From positions 1-64,000 of the forward strand of contig NZ_JACJQU010000024.1 of assembly GCF_014696825.1 (NCBI RefSeq): a stretch of DNA of 64,000 bases, in the 5' to 3' direction. Origin of the DNA: Anabaena sphaerica FACHB-251 (GTDB lineage Bacteria > Cyanobacteriota > Cyanobacteriia > Cyanobacteriales > Nostocaceae). Position 1 is the first letter of the stretch; the number at the start of each line of letters is the position of its first letter. Positions 16,684 to 26,748 of the stretch are shown in pieces. The position numbers were made by a program, and so were the translations under genes. A model generated the notes under the pieces. That model was not told the origin of the DNA, searched no databases, and saw only the letters and a list, made by a program, of their open reading frames with translations.

Positions 16684-18522
16684 ATGAGAACCGGATTTGA
16701 AGTCACCCTAGAAGCAACCGAAAAGGCTGAATTTCATCTCTTTTCCCCAGCAACTTCCCTGGTAACCTTTGCCCAAGACTCCGCAACAGAGATGGCAGTG
16801 GTGCTGATGGGACGAATTTATTACCAGGATGACTGGAAAACTCGGTTTCCTCAAGCATTTCCGCAGAACTTCGCCTCAGATGCAGCCTTGGCATTGGCTA
16901 TTTTCCAACATTATGGCGCACAAGGTTTAGAGAAACTTGAGGGTGAATTTGCCCTAGTGGTTTTCGATGCCAAGGAATCGCGTCTTTTCGCCCTGCGAGA
17001 TCCTCTAGGCAACTTTCCCTTGTACTGGACACGCCACAACCAAACCACCAGGGTTAGCACTAGTTTGCAATTATTAGCGCAACGACTTCCCCAAGCTGCC
17101 ATTAATAAAGACTTTCTCGCCTCATTCTTAATGTTTCCCTATGCTTTTGTCGAGTTAGCCACTGAAAAGACGGCATTTGAGGAAATTCACCGGATTTTAC
17201 CAGGCAATCTCTTAGTATTGACTCCCGATGGTCGGACAACAAAAATCTGGTCTTGGGACTGGATGAAGCAAATTCAACCGATAGAAAATATCACGCCCCA
17301 GGAAGCTGGTTTACAGTTTCTCCACCTTTTTCGGCAAGCAGTCAAACAGCGAATTCAGGACGAGAAAACCGCTTCTCACTTATCAGGAGGGATGGATAGC
17401 TCTTCTATAGTGTGTATTGCCCGTGACTTACTAGCCGCAGAAACTTTTCCCAGAAAGCTGATTACCCTTTCTTTGGTTTATCAAATGCGGAGTTTGGCAG
17501 GTGAAACTGATTACATTCAGATGGTGGTAGATCAGGGAGGAGCGATTGATCCACAATATGTGGATGGGGATGCAGCTTTAGATTTCCAGTGGTTTACTCA
17601 AGAACTCCCTACCTATGACGAACCTTATCCTGGTTTATTCCACTTAGCAATGGAAAAGGTGCTGGTGGATGTAGCTGCCCAGCAAGGGGTGACGGCGATT
17701 ATGAGTGGAGGGGGTGCAGAACTGATTGTAGAAGGAAATCGGATGCACTTGGCAGATTTGATGCTTCAAGGTCACTGGAACAAAGCTTTACAGGAGGCGC
17801 GTCAATGGGCTAATGCCAAAAACCAGAGCCTCTGGTCAATTTTGTACCCATTTGGAATTGAACCGTTAATTCCGCCACTGCTGCGGGAGGGCTTGCCAGC
17901 TTTCATCCGACGCGGCTATGGACACTGGCCAAAGCTAGGTTCATTTACCATTCCTCCTTGGATTCTTCCTGATTTTGCCCAGCAGCACGATATGTGGGGC
18001 AAGGCACTAGCAACTATAGGTGATATCAATAGATATCCGGTAGAAGAATCCTTAAATCTGCTAGGACTGCGAGCATCTGCCGGAAATTGGGCTGCTTGGA
18101 ATCTTGCCGCACCTCTGGGAATCCGCATTTGCCAACCCTTCCTCGATCCGCGTCTGATTACTTACTGTCTCAGTCTCCCCAGAGAACTGAGAGAAATCCC
18201 TGGCGTTCCTAAGCCTCTGCTGCAAGTGGCGATGGGCGGGATTCTGCCCGAACCAATTCGGACTCGGCGGTTTAAGGGAAATTTCAATGAGGTTTATTGG
18301 CAGGGACTAGCCAAGAATTTACCCAATCTAGAGGAAATGGTCGCTCAGTCGCAAATTGATGAGTTAGGTATTTTCGACAAACAGCAATTGATTCAAGCCA
18401 TGCGACAACACGCGGTGGGGATTGGCGATGTGAGAAGTGGCAGCCGGATCAGTAGTTCGTTGGCTGCGATCGCTTGGTTTGACCAAATGATATCAAACAT
18501 TGCCTATTTGCAAGAGGTCTAG
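16684..18522 (+). CDS. Lasso peptide isopeptide-bond-forming cyclase (Asn synthetase-like, C protein)
   Basis: A 612-residue homologue of McjC/asparagine synthetase B. It adenylates the Asp/Glu side chain of the core and joins it to the N-terminal amine. The N-terminal glutaminase-like domain (FALVVFDAKESRLFALRDPLG near residue 90) lacks the nucleophilic Cys at position 2 (MRTGFE), as expected for a cyclase that needs no ammonia. The PP-loop is LSGGMDSSS near residue 232. ATG 16684 follows GAGGA with a short spacing. An upstream TTG at 16627 overlaps the B gene and adds non-family residues. It ends 10 bases before the convergent glycosyltransferase gene. Confidence 0.9.
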   Translation: MRTGFEVTLEATEKAEFHLFSPATSLVTFAQDSATEMAVVLMGRIYYQDDWKTRFPQAFPQNFASDAALALAIFQHYGAQGLEKLEGEFALVVFDAKESRLFALRDPLGNFPLYWTRHNQTTRVSTSLQLLAQRLPQAAINKDFLASFLMFPYAFVELATEKTAFEEIHRILPGNLLVLTPDGRTTKIWSWDWMKQIQPIENITPQEAGLQFLHLFRQAVKQRIQDEKTASHLSGGMDSSSIVCIARDLLAAETFPRKLITLSLVYQMRSLAGETDYIQMVVDQGGAIDPQYVDGDAALDFQWFTQELPTYDEPYPGLFHLAMEKVLVDVAAQQGVTAIMSGGGAELIVEGNRMHLADLMLQGHWNKALQEARQWANAKNQSLWSILYPFGIEPLIPPLLREGLPAFIRRGYGHWPKLGSFTIPPWILPDFAQQHDMWGKALATIGDINRYPVEESLNLLGLRASAGNWAAWNLAAPLGIRICQPFLDPRLITYCLSLPRELREIPGVPKPLLQVAMGGILPEPIRTRRFKGNFNEVYWQGLAKNLPNLEEMVAQSQIDELGIFDKQQLIQAMRQHAVGIGDVRSGSRISSSLAAIAWFDQMISNIAYLQEV

Positions 18523-18532
18523 TGAAGGGCGG

Positions 18533-19381
18533 TCATCTCACATTTTCGCGTTGCTCCCCTTTTACTAGAGCCAAATTTAGCAGTTGCTTTAAAGCTAACC
18601 AAATAAAAACTGGGATAGTTGTACTATATCGACGAAATAGTCTCAATGGTTCCTGAATCAGACGATAGAACCACTCACCCCCTAAATGACGAATCCAATA
18701 GGGCGCTCTTTTGTGGCTTTCTGCAAAGACAGGAAATGCTCCTCCCAAACCAATCATCACAGCCTGAATTTTGTCTTTGTTTTGATTCATCCAATACTCT
18801 TGTTTTGGACATCCTAAAGCAACTAAAACTATTCCGGCTCCACTATCATTAATTTTTTTGATAATGGCTTCATTCTCTGTAAAAGTAAGTGGACGGAATG
18901 GTAAAGGCTCCATTCCAGCAATTTTCACATTCGGAAATACACGTTCCAACTTATATCTCATCTTCTCTAGAATTCGTATTTCAGAACCCAAGAAAAAAAG
19001 ATGAATGTCTCTAAGTGGAGCTAATCTACACAAAGATAAAAGAATATCCATCCCAGCAACACGGTTTTGAGTACCTGCTCCCATTAGTCTCAACATCCAA
19101 ACCAGTGGCATACCGTCGGGAGTAACAATATCCGCATTCTTTAAAACAGAGGAAAAGTCTGGATGCCAATAAGCTTCTACAAGCATATGAGTATTAGCCA
19201 CACAAACAACTTTGCTGATTTTGCTCATAGCCCATTCCAAGATCATGTTTATTTGAACTTCAAAGGGTAAAGCAGTAACAGGAGAGCCAATTACATCGAT
19301 TTTTGTAGGGATTTTTGAAGCTGCAAATTCTAGAGACGGACTTAAGGATTGAACCTGAATTTGGTTGTTTGTGGTTAGCAT
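18533..19381 (-). CDS. WecG/TagA/CpsF-family glycosyltransferase (GT26)
   Basis: A 282-residue transferase of the family that adds N-acetylmannosaminuronic acid, N-acetylmannosamine or related sugars to a lipid-linked acceptor. Recognisable segments are VVCVANTHMLVEAYWHP (near residue 60), DIVTPDGMPLVWMLR, RVAGMDILLSLC, FFLGSE (near 150), IVLVALGCPKQEYWMN (about 180-196), AVMIGLGGAFPVFAESHKRAP and GGEWFYRLIQEPLRLFRRY at the end. A possible WecG-like role suits this locus, which has genes for amino-sugar nucleotides; donor and acceptor are not shown. It is alone on the minus strand, convergent with the lasso cyclase gene. Confidence 0.9.
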   Translation of the reverse strand: MLTTNNQIQVQSLSPSLEFAASKIPTKIDVIGSPVTALPFEVQINMILEWAMSKISKVVCVANTHMLVEAYWHPDFSSVLKNADIVTPDGMPLVWMLRLMGAGTQNRVAGMDILLSLCRLAPLRDIHLFFLGSEIRILEKMRYKLERVFPNVKIAGMEPLPFRPLTFTENEAIIKKINDSGAGIVLVALGCPKQEYWMNQNKDKIQAVMIGLGGAFPVFAESHKRAPYWIRHLGGEWFYRLIQEPLRLFRRYSTTIPVFIWLALKQLLNLALVKGEQRENVR

Positions 19382-20058
19382 CTCTTCTTTATATTGTTTG
19401 TCAGTTACAAAAAATTTTCAGTCAGCCAGCAATTAAAACCAGTAGATTATGCAAAGATAATATTGAGAAGATTCACAAGAGTAGCTGGAAAGATTTGTTA
19501 GGTTTTCAGCCGCATCTTGCGTAAGTTCTATTTATCCTGTTCCAAAGCAGAAAAAATTATCAAACAGTGGCTTAAATGCTGCGAGTTAGCCACTACATAG
19601 AAAGGCATTTACCTTTTACACTTTAGCGTTTTCTCTTTCCCCAAACTAACTGAAAACTTACAGGTTCACAAAGCAGGCAGTATTGAGAACACTAATTAAA
19701 AAAAGTTTCAGAAATGATTGAGGATGCCTATAGTATCATTAAAATTAGCTACTTTTATTGTGGCATGAAGTTGAGCCGAGACTGTGCGGATGGCTTGCTA
19801 ATGATGAAGCTTGGCGTAAGCCACATAAACTGAAACCATTGATAAATCAAGAGAATGAGGAGTCTCAAAATTTGAGCAGATGCAACAAATAATTATTGAA
19901 TGCGACATTAAATTAATTTACATATTTGTGACCTCTAAGTTCAATATTTGATTATTCTCTTGCTTGGATAAATTAACTAAAATTATCGAAATTAGTTACT
20001 AAGATTAGCATAGATTTAATCCAAAATTAAGAGATATGCAACCTAAATTTACTCATAA

Positions 20059-20244
20059 GACCTCTTGCAGAATTCATTTTATGTTATAATTAGGGGTTGG
20101 CTTACATTTACATAAAAGTTAGAATTACACACCTATCTTTGAATTTGCGATGCCTTCGGCGAGCGTAGCTATCGCAAAGACACCCAAAAATACATACAAC
20201 CTAAAACCCTTCATTATACCACAGAAACAATTTTGCAAGAGGTC
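20059..20244. repeat. Miniature element A (ends GACCTCTTGCA)
   Basis: Inverted ends GACCTCTTGCA (20059-20069) and TGCAAGAGGTC (20234-20244), with further matching bases inside. A partial second copy in the opposite orientation occupies 53666-53934. It contains the 21-nt HIP1-splitting repeat at 20152-20172. Confidence 0.75.
20152..20172. repeat. 21-nt small dispersed repeat inside a HIP1 octamer (intergenic copy)
   Basis: GCGAT at 20147-20151 and CGC at 20173-20175 flank a 21-base insert (GCCTTCGGCGAGC, then GTAGCTAT). Same length and same split point as the copies at 1049 and 12169. Confidence 0.78.
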
Positions 20245-20317
20245 CAATGAAACAATTGTCAATTATCAATTGATGAACTGTTTTCCCCTACGCCCTGATC
20301 TCTTGCTACTGTAATAA

Positions 20318-20433
20318 TAAGTAGGTAGGCGTTAAAAATTGTCGTTATGGCAAGGCAGGAGGCAGGAGGGAAGATGTTTTTAGCAATTTTACATTTTGTT
20401 ACATACCTTGGTTTTTTCGTGCTGATTTACTTA
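20318..20433. repeat. Miniature element B with TA target duplication
   Basis: Starts TAAGTAGGTAGGCGTTAA and ends GCTGATTTACTTA; the ends are inverted copies next to TA. The longer copy at 53739-53894 shares GGCGTTAAAAATTGTCG on one side and TTTTTGTTACATAC on the other. The TA duplication suggests mobilisation by an IS630/Tc1-type transposase. Confidence 0.72.
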
Positions 20434-20454
20434 AGTATTGAAACATACACAATA

Positions 20455-22674
20455 TTATTTTCTCAAAGTACCTTGTATATCAACAGCAATTACACCTAAA
20501 ATAGAACAGGAATAAAGATTGAATTGTTCCAATACTTTTGCCACTACAGAACGATTTGTTTTACCTATTCCCATAGATAAAATGCTTGCATCTGTATGCC
20601 TAGTGAGGAGACTAGTATCTGTAAAACCTAGTAGATGTGATGTATCATATATAATTAAATCAAAACTTTCCCGAAATTTTGCTGCTAATGCTGCCATCTG
20701 AGGGGATGAAAGTAAAATTGTGGGATTTGAAGAAATTTGACCAGCAGTTAAGACAAATAAGTTATGCTGTGGACGTAATTCTCTTACATCCTTAGAAATT
20801 GCTTTTTCCAAACTATAGTTTTGGTCTCTGATGTAGTTATTGAGTCTGTGGATAACATTCTCAAAATTGAGTTCTTCAGAAATCAGATTACTTAACCCTT
20901 TTGTATTGGGTAAATCCAACATTGTATGGATTGTAGGCTTACGTAAATTTGCATCTACCAACAGCACACGTTTACCCATTGCTGCTGCTGTCTGAGCTAA
21001 GTGAAGAGCAATTATAGATTTACCATCTCCAGGAGCAGCTGAGATGATTACTAGAGAGCGGATAGAATTCTCATTATTGAGAAGAAAAATATTTGTGTAA
21101 ATAGAGCGAAAAGATTCACAAACATTTGAGATATCATGTTTGTTACGAAGCTTACCATCCTTGCCCAACCTAATATGAGGAATAAACCCTAATATCGGCA
21201 GTTTAGTTTTCTCTTTTACTTCCTCAAGGTTATAAAAGACGTTATTGAACTTGTCTATGAGCAAAGCATATCCAGTGCTTAATAATAAGCCCAAAGCCGT
21301 TCCTAAAATTAAGTTAAGTGTAGGACTGGGTGCTAAATTTTCAGGCTTAGTAGGCGGAGTAAGTACCTGCCAAGGAGCCTGCTTTTGGGCTGAATCTATT
21401 CGTAGTCTTTCACGTTCAGCTAAAAAGTGATTTAGGTTATCGACAGCTATTTTTAATTTTCGTGCTAAGTCATCTTTTTGACGTATGAGAGCCGGAAACC
21501 GTTGAACCTGCTGCTTCAAGGCACTTTCAGATTGACGAAGAGATTGGATTTGAGTTGTTAATACCTGAATTTCCTTATCTACATCAAGAAATTTTTGGAT
21601 TGCTCGAAGGCGAGCTGAATTTGGGGCAGCTGAATCCAGGGAATTCATAGTTGTGTTTGACCATTGGCTTCCCAAAATACGTTGTTTTTCTTTAGCAACT
21701 ATATCCAGCAAATTTTGTCGTTGAATGAGCAGTTTTTGAAGACTCGGATTATTTTCCGTATAATCCACTGATTTACCGGCGATTTGAACTTCTATATCTT
21801 GGAGTTGATTCAATAACTTCTGGTATCCAGGAGACTCACTCAGAGAGGAAATAGCCTCAGCTTCATCAGTTTCCAGCCTCAATTGTTTTTGTAAACTATT
21901 GTAAGATGTTTGAGCTTTAGCTAATTGTGTTTCAGTATCTAGCCGATTCTGCACAATCTGATAATATTGCCCAGCAAGCTGCTGGCTTTGAATTTCAGCA
22001 TTAATAAGGCCATATTGTTGACGAAATATTTGTAGTTGTGACTGAAGATTTTCTACTTGCTGTAGCAGTCTTGGGAGTTGATCTTCAACAAATTTAATTC
22101 CTAATTGAGTCTCTGTTTGGCGTTCCTCTAAACTGTACTTTAAGTATGCTTCAGATACTTTATTTAATACAAACAAAACTTTTTCAGGATTTGTATCTTG
22201 GTAACTGACTTCTAAAATTTGAGTATTTGGCACGAGTTTGATATTGAGTTGAGGTTCTTTACTATCTGGATAATGGTTTTTAACTTGTTGGATAATTGGA
22301 GACATTAGCTTAGGACTTGCTAAAATTTTCAACTTGGTTTCATCAATTGTGTTGGAAGTTTCATATCCTTTGGCTCTGTCGTCTCGAGTTACTTTATCTT
22401 CAGCCGTTACAGGTTCAGTTAAAATTTCAAATTTAGCAACATAAGTTGGAGGAGTAATTAAAGCCCATGCTAAAGCCGCAGCAATAATCGTAGTTGTGCC
22501 AACTCCAATGACAATTATTCTGCGATGAATCACTGATAATAGTTCGCCCAAGTTCAATCCACCTTCATTATTTTCTTCAGGTTCGACTGTATAAATAAGC
22601 GGCATATATTGATGTTGATTGTCATTTGCTTCCAACAGATTTTGCTGAGAATAATATCTTGTGTTTATCATCAA
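20455..22674 (-). CDS. Wzc-like polysaccharide co-polymerase with tyrosine-kinase domain
   Basis: A 739-residue fusion of a Wzz-type chain-length domain and a bacterial tyrosine kinase, controlling polymerisation and export of surface polysaccharide. Helix 1 lies near residues 52-72 and helix 2 near 455-475, with a long coiled coil between (about 190-440). The kinase has Walker A PGDGKS near residue 548 (usually GEGKS), Walker A' LLVDANLRKP near 575 and LIIYDTSHLL near 675. The C terminus lacks the Tyr-rich tail of Wzc, so its autophosphorylation may differ. It is transcribed away from the main gene run. It may control the Wzy-like polymerase at 49580. Confidence 0.9.
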   Translation of the reverse strand: MMINTRYYSQQNLLEANDNQHQYMPLIYTVEPEENNEGGLNLGELLSVIHRRIIVIGVGTTTIIAAALAWALITPPTYVAKFEILTEPVTAEDKVTRDDRAKGYETSNTIDETKLKILASPKLMSPIIQQVKNHYPDSKEPQLNIKLVPNTQILEVSYQDTNPEKVLFVLNKVSEAYLKYSLEERQTETQLGIKFVEDQLPRLLQQVENLQSQLQIFRQQYGLINAEIQSQQLAGQYYQIVQNRLDTETQLAKAQTSYNSLQKQLRLETDEAEAISSLSESPGYQKLLNQLQDIEVQIAGKSVDYTENNPSLQKLLIQRQNLLDIVAKEKQRILGSQWSNTTMNSLDSAAPNSARLRAIQKFLDVDKEIQVLTTQIQSLRQSESALKQQVQRFPALIRQKDDLARKLKIAVDNLNHFLAERERLRIDSAQKQAPWQVLTPPTKPENLAPSPTLNLILGTALGLLLSTGYALLIDKFNNVFYNLEEVKEKTKLPILGFIPHIRLGKDGKLRNKHDISNVCESFRSIYTNIFLLNNENSIRSLVIISAAPGDGKSIIALHLAQTAAAMGKRVLLVDANLRKPTIHTMLDLPNTKGLSNLISEELNFENVIHRLNNYIRDQNYSLEKAISKDVRELRPQHNLFVLTAGQISSNPTILLSSPQMAALAAKFRESFDLIIYDTSHLLGFTDTSLLTRHTDASILSMGIGKTNRSVVAKVLEQFNLYSCSILGVIAVDIQGTLRK

Positions 22675-23969
22675 ACTTGTATATTTTATCTTGCAATTTT
22701 CAGATTAATTATCGTGTTCAAAAAGTTAAAAAATCTTAATTACTCACTCATGATACCCCTATGCGGAAGCAAGATGAGTAATTGTAACGTAATTAGTCAT
22801 GGCTTGAATGGGCTTGAGTGGGGGCTTTAACCCATTGTTTGGTTTAGACCGCTACATGAAAAATTCATCTTCAATTTAGCAGAGTCTACAACACCAACTA
22901 ATTACGCACTCAGTCTCCATTAAGCTACTGTAGCTACTATTCAGAATTAGTAACTATTTGGTCAAAAATTTGCAATTCCAACAACTCTTAAAGTACCACA
23001 TAGAAGCTAGGAGTGCAGTTCAGAAACTTTGTAGATTAATGTTTCTACTCAGAACAGGTGTGACGAATTTTCTGCACAAATATGGTAAGTTAAGCACAAA
23101 TGATGTTTGAGACTGGATGTAAAACATATTAACTTATAGGTAGGAATAACACAAGTTTTAATTGAAAAAAAACAATTATCTTTTAATTTTGTAAAAAAAT
23201 ACTTGTACCTTAGCCAAATTTAGCGGTTTATAACTAGATAACCCAGATAATTTGATTCAAGTTTGAAACTTTTATACTTTTCAATAGGGTTGTAATTACA
23301 TAGTAAGATACTATTGCTCTGCGGGCATAAAAAAATAGTTAACTTAATAATTAACATCTTTTTTTGTCGTTCTTCACAATTTAACTCTAGTCCTGATAAT
23401 TTCATTTATAAACTGTATGAATTATGAAGATTTTGTAAAATTGACAAAAAACTGTAATTTATATATTGACTCCTAACTGCAATTATCTTTTAATTTGCTT
23501 TAATCCTAAGTTACCACAGGAAAATATCAGGACTTACGCAACTGGCATATTTATTAGGGTGTGTCAGATGTTAAAAATTTGTTTATTGACAGGATTTATG
23601 CAGTCTGGCGGACCATACAAGAGATGTTTGATGTGACACTTGCGTAAGTCCTAAATATAAAAAAATCAGCATTCATCTGTTGGTTTTTTCGGTTTCCATC
23701 AACAAGAACCTGACAACTATCAATAATTGACAATGAACTTAACAACTAAAGACTTTAAACTTCATTAACCTAATTATAAATTATCAATTATCCATTGATA
23801 AATTGCTCTCATCAACTCAGTCTCACTAGAGAAAAAAGCTGTAAAGCCCTACTGGCATAGCCGCGCTTACCGCGTAGCTCGGCGTAGCCACCTACTGATT
23901 ACTGATAGCTAAATACTTACCCAAATTTATCGTTTTATCATTAATTATCGTGCAAAAAGGTAGATAAAA
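22675..23969. other. Long intergenic region between the co-polymerase and the sugar-nucleotide genes
   Basis: About 1.3 kb in a divergent gap. It should hold the promoter for the plus-strand glycan genes, but none can be assigned. A 124-base inverted-repeat element is at 23529-23652. A repeat-like GC-rich segment (GCATAGCCGCGC ... GGCGTAGCC) is at 23857-23889. The rest is AT-rich, with no convincing gene. Confidence 0.6.
23529..23652. repeat. Miniature element E (ends AGGACTTACGCAA)
   Basis: Perfect 13-base inverted ends AGGACTTACGCAA and TTGCGTAAGTCCT, extended by a few more matches. No coding capacity. Such ends are typical of non-autonomous elements in Nostoc-type genomes. Confidence 0.78.
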
Positions 23970-24482
23970 ATGGCTATAAATGATAACGTGAAATTAGGTA
24001 AAAACGTTCAAATTTTTCATCCTCATCTTGTCAACCTTTACGGTTGTACAGTTGGAGAGAAAACAAAGATCGGCAGCTTTGTAGAAATCCAAAAAAATGT
24101 GATAGTCGGAGCTAAATGTAAAATTTCATCCCATACTTTTATTTGCGAGGGCGTGTTCATTGAGGATGAAGTATTTATTGGTCATGGAGTTATGTTTACC
24201 AATGATCTTTATCCTCGCGCTACCAATGAAGATAGTAGTATGAAAACTGAGGATGATTGGTTTGTAACTAAAACTTATGTAAAACTACGAGCTTCTATTG
24301 GCAGCAATGCAACTATTCTGGCAGGGGTAACAATTGGCGAAAATGCTATAGTTGGGGCTGGAGCAGTTGTTACCCATGATGTCCCTGATTTTACAATTGT
24401 GGCTGGAGTACCTGCTCGTGTGATCGGCCATGTTCCTATTAAGTTGCATAAGTCAAAAAATTTAGTGATGACAGATAGCTGA
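23970..24482 (+). CDS. Hexapeptide-repeat N-acetyltransferase (WbpD-like)
   Basis: A 170-residue left-handed beta-helix acyltransferase. Hexapeptide turns run through most of it ([60 protein letters not shown]). [13 protein letters not shown] is typical of WbpD-like enzymes, which acetylate the 3-amino group of UDP-2-acetamido-3-amino-glucuronic acid. It is the first plus-strand glycan gene and lies 68 bases before the oxidoreductase. With that gene and the aminotransferase at 25654 it forms the WbpB-WbpE-WbpD set. A related amino-sugar acyltransferase is possible. RBS-like AAAAAGG lies just before ATG. Confidence 0.87.
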   Translation: MAINDNVKLGKNVQIFHPHLVNLYGCTVGEKTKIGSFVEIQKNVIVGAKCKISSHTFICEGVFIEDEVFIGHGVMFTNDLYPRATNEDSSMKTEDDWFVTKTYVKLRASIGSNATILAGVTIGENAIVGAGAVVTHDVPDFTIVAGVPARVIGHVPIKLHKSKNLVMTDS

Positions 24483-24550
24483 AACTATTCCCTATTCCTT
24501 ACCTACAAGAAAAGACTTTCTCAGCAACCCCTATATATAATTCTGAGCCA

Positions 24551-25657
24551 ATGATAAATATTCGCGCTCATTTAGAGCAGTCTGTTGATGCAAATATGTT
24601 AATAGACCAGCAAAGTCAGGCAATTGATACCATTAAAATAGGTGTCATTGGTTATGGTTACTGGGGTCCGAACTTAGTACGCAGCTTTGCTGAGATACCA
24701 GGATCAGAAGTGATAGCCGTCAGTGATTTTAAACTAGATAGACTGGCAAAAGTGCGATCGCGCTATCCTACTATCAAGTTAACGACAAATAGCCAGGACT
24801 TACTTAAAGATCCTAGAATAGATGCGATCGCGATTGCCACACCAGTTTCCACTCATTACGATTTAGCCTTAGCAGCTTTGCAAGCTGGGAAACACGTATT
24901 GGTAGAAAAACCGATGACTGTTTCCTCCCAACAGGCGATGAGACTGATCGATGAGGCTCAAAAACGTAACTTGGTGCTGATGGTAGACCACACCTTTGTT
25001 TATACAGGTGCTGTGCGGAAGATGCAAGAACTGGTAACAACAAAGGTTTTAGGCGATGTTTATTACTATGATTCAGTTCGTGTGAACTTGGGATTATTTC
25101 AGCACGACGTGAATGTGATCTGGGATTTGGCAGTTCATGACCTCTCGATTATGGACTATGTGTTGCCATCAAAACCTTATGCTGTCTCAGCCACAGGTAT
25201 GAGCCACGTTCTTAATGAACCAGAAAACATTGCCTACTTAACACTATTTTTTGAGAATAACTTGATAGCACACATTCATGTGAATTGGCTCGCACCAGTA
25301 AAAGTGCGGCGGACACTACTTGGTGGCAGTCAAAAGATGGTCTGTTATGACGATTTGGAGCCGAGTGAAAAGATAAAGGTATACGACAAAGGAATTACCG
25401 TGAATAACAGTTCTGAGAATGTGTACCAAATGCTGGTTGGCTATCGCACCGGTGATATGTGGTCTCCTAAGTTGGATATGACAGAAGCATTAAAAACAGA
25501 GGTATTACACTTTCTTCATTGTATTCAGTCAGGTAATCGCCCCATCACTGATGGAGAAGCGGGATTGAGAGTAGTAAGAATTTTAGAAGCTACTACCCAA
25601 TCCATTAAACAGCAGGGTCGATTAGTTGAACTTGACTTAGGGAAAGTGGCAGCATGA
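24551..25657 (+). CDS. Gfo/Idh/MocA-family sugar-nucleotide oxidoreductase (WbpB-like)
   Basis: A 368-residue NAD(P)-dependent oxidoreductase, expected to oxidise a nucleotide sugar to a 3-keto form. The Rossmann motif is GVIGYGYWGPN (31-41), and the family EKP motif is VLVEKP (116-121). DLAVHDLSIMDYVL (near 200) gives the usual substrate-site His/Asp. The first 28 residues are an extension before the Rossmann fold; Met16 at 24596 is another possible start. Its last codon overlaps the next start (ATGA), so the two are translated together. Context fits the step before the aminotransferase. Confidence 0.88.
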   Translation: MINIRAHLEQSVDANMLIDQQSQAIDTIKIGVIGYGYWGPNLVRSFAEIPGSEVIAVSDFKLDRLAKVRSRYPTIKLTTNSQDLLKDPRIDAIAIATPVSTHYDLALAALQAGKHVLVEKPMTVSSQQAMRLIDEAQKRNLVLMVDHTFVYTGAVRKMQELVTTKVLGDVYYYDSVRVNLGLFQHDVNVIWDLAVHDLSIMDYVLPSKPYAVSATGMSHVLNEPENIAYLTLFFENNLIAHIHVNWLAPVKVRRTLLGGSQKMVCYDDLEPSEKIKVYDKGITVNNSSENVYQMLVGYRTGDMWSPKLDMTEALKTEVLHFLHCIQSGNRPITDGEAGLRVVRILEATTQSIKQQGRLVELDLGKVAA

Positions 25658-26748
25658 TTCCATTTGTAGATTTAAAAGCTCAATACAATAGCATCAAAAA
25701 CGAAATTGATACCGCAGTCTTCCAAGCTTTAGACAGTACGCAATTTGTTTTAGGTAGCGAGGTAGTCGCTTTAGAAGCAGAATTTTCTCACTACTGTGGT
25801 GCTGATTATGGAATTGCAGTGAATACAGGTACAAGTGCGCTGCATCTAGCCTTATTAGCTGCGGGCATTAATCCCGGTGATGAAGTAATTACCACACCTT
25901 TCACCTTTGTTGCCACCGTAGCCGCCATTTGTTACACCGGAGCTACCCCTGTTTTTGTAGATATTGATCCCATTTCCTACACCATAGATGTCAGGCAGAT
26001 TGAAGCAGCCATCACCGCCAGGACGAAAGCAATTTTGCCAGTGCATCTTTATGGCCAGCCAGCAGACATGGGACCGATATTAGATATTGCTCGGCGTTAC
26101 GGTTTGATTGTCATTGAAGATGCCGCACAAGCACACAGGGCTGAGTACAAAGGGCAAAGAGTTGGTAGTATTGGTGATTTAGGCTGTTTCAGCTTTTATC
26201 CTGGTAAGAACTTGGGAGCTTATGGTGAAGGTGGCATGGTTGTAACCAATAATCCTGAATACGCTCACAAGATCGAGATGCTAAGGGACTGGGGGCAAAA
26301 ACGCAAGTATCACCATGTTCTCAAGGGTTATAATTACCGCATGGATGGCTTGCAAGGAGCAATCTTGCGGGTGAAACTACGTCATTTAGATCAGTGGACC
26401 CAAGCACGGAGAGCGATCGCCGCAGAATACGACCAACTACTAGCAAAAGCAGACGTGATCACTCCGAAGGTCATGCCCTACAGCCATCATGTTTACCATA
26501 TATATGCCGTGCGCTCCAAGTCACGGGATACACTGCAACAGCAATTACATGAGCAGGAAATTCAAACAGGCATTCACTACCCGATTCCTGTGCATTTACA
26601 ACCAGCTTACGCTGATTTAGGCTATCAACTTGGTGATTTTCCACACTCAGAAGCTGCATCCAGAGAGGTATTATCCCTGCCTATGTTTGCAGAACTCTCA
26701 ACAGAATCACAAACTCAGGTGGCAATGGCGGTAATTAGCTCAACATGA
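25654..26748 (+). CDS. DegT/DnrJ/EryC1/StrS aminotransferase (WbpE-like)
   Basis: A 364-residue PLP enzyme that would put an amino group on a keto-sugar nucleotide. The internal-aldimine Lys is Lys185 in FYPGKNLGAYGEGG; Asp156 and Gln159 in IEDAAQAH hold the cofactor, and NTGTSALHLALLA (57-69) is the phosphate loop. The sequence resembles WbpE-type 3-aminotransferases. It overlaps the oxidoreductase gene by four bases and the next gene by four bases. Together they suggest a 3-amino sugar, later N-acetylated; formylation is also possible, given the gene at 30507. Confidence 0.9.
   Translation: MIPFVDLKAQYNSIKNEIDTAVFQALDSTQFVLGSEVVALEAEFSHYCGADYGIAVNTGTSALHLALLAAGINPGDEVITTPFTFVATVAAICYTGATPVFVDIDPISYTIDVRQIEAAITARTKAILPVHLYGQPADMGPILDIARRYGLIVIEDAAQAHRAEYKGQRVGSIGDLGCFSFYPGKNLGAYGEGGMVVTNNPEYAHKIEMLRDWGQKRKYHHVLKGYNYRMDGLQGAILRVKLRHLDQWTQARRAIAAEYDQLLAKADVITPKVMPYSHHVYHIYAVRSKSRDTLQQQLHEQEIQTGIHYPIPVHLQPAYADLGYQLGDFPHSEAASREVLSLPMFAELSTESQTQVAMAVISST

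Larger units (their letters stand above)
19382..20454. other. Repeat-rich intergenic region
   Basis: About 1.1 kb between two minus-strand glycan genes. No gene seen. It contains a miniature element at 20059-20244 that itself holds a 21-nt repeat, a second element at 20318-20433, and a repeat-like GCTTGCTAATG...CTTGGCGTAAGCC segment at 19793-19822. The region upstream of 19381 should hold the promoter for the GT26 gene. Confidence 0.6.

Noticed and set aside
20152-20172. Operator or regulatory palindrome upstream of the glycan genes
   Set aside because: It matches the repeat family found inside coding sequence, so a regulatory role is not needed to explain it.
22675-23969. Search for tRNA or small RNA genes in the long gap
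   Set aside because: No cloverleaf-type sequence or clear structured RNA was found besides the inverted-repeat element.
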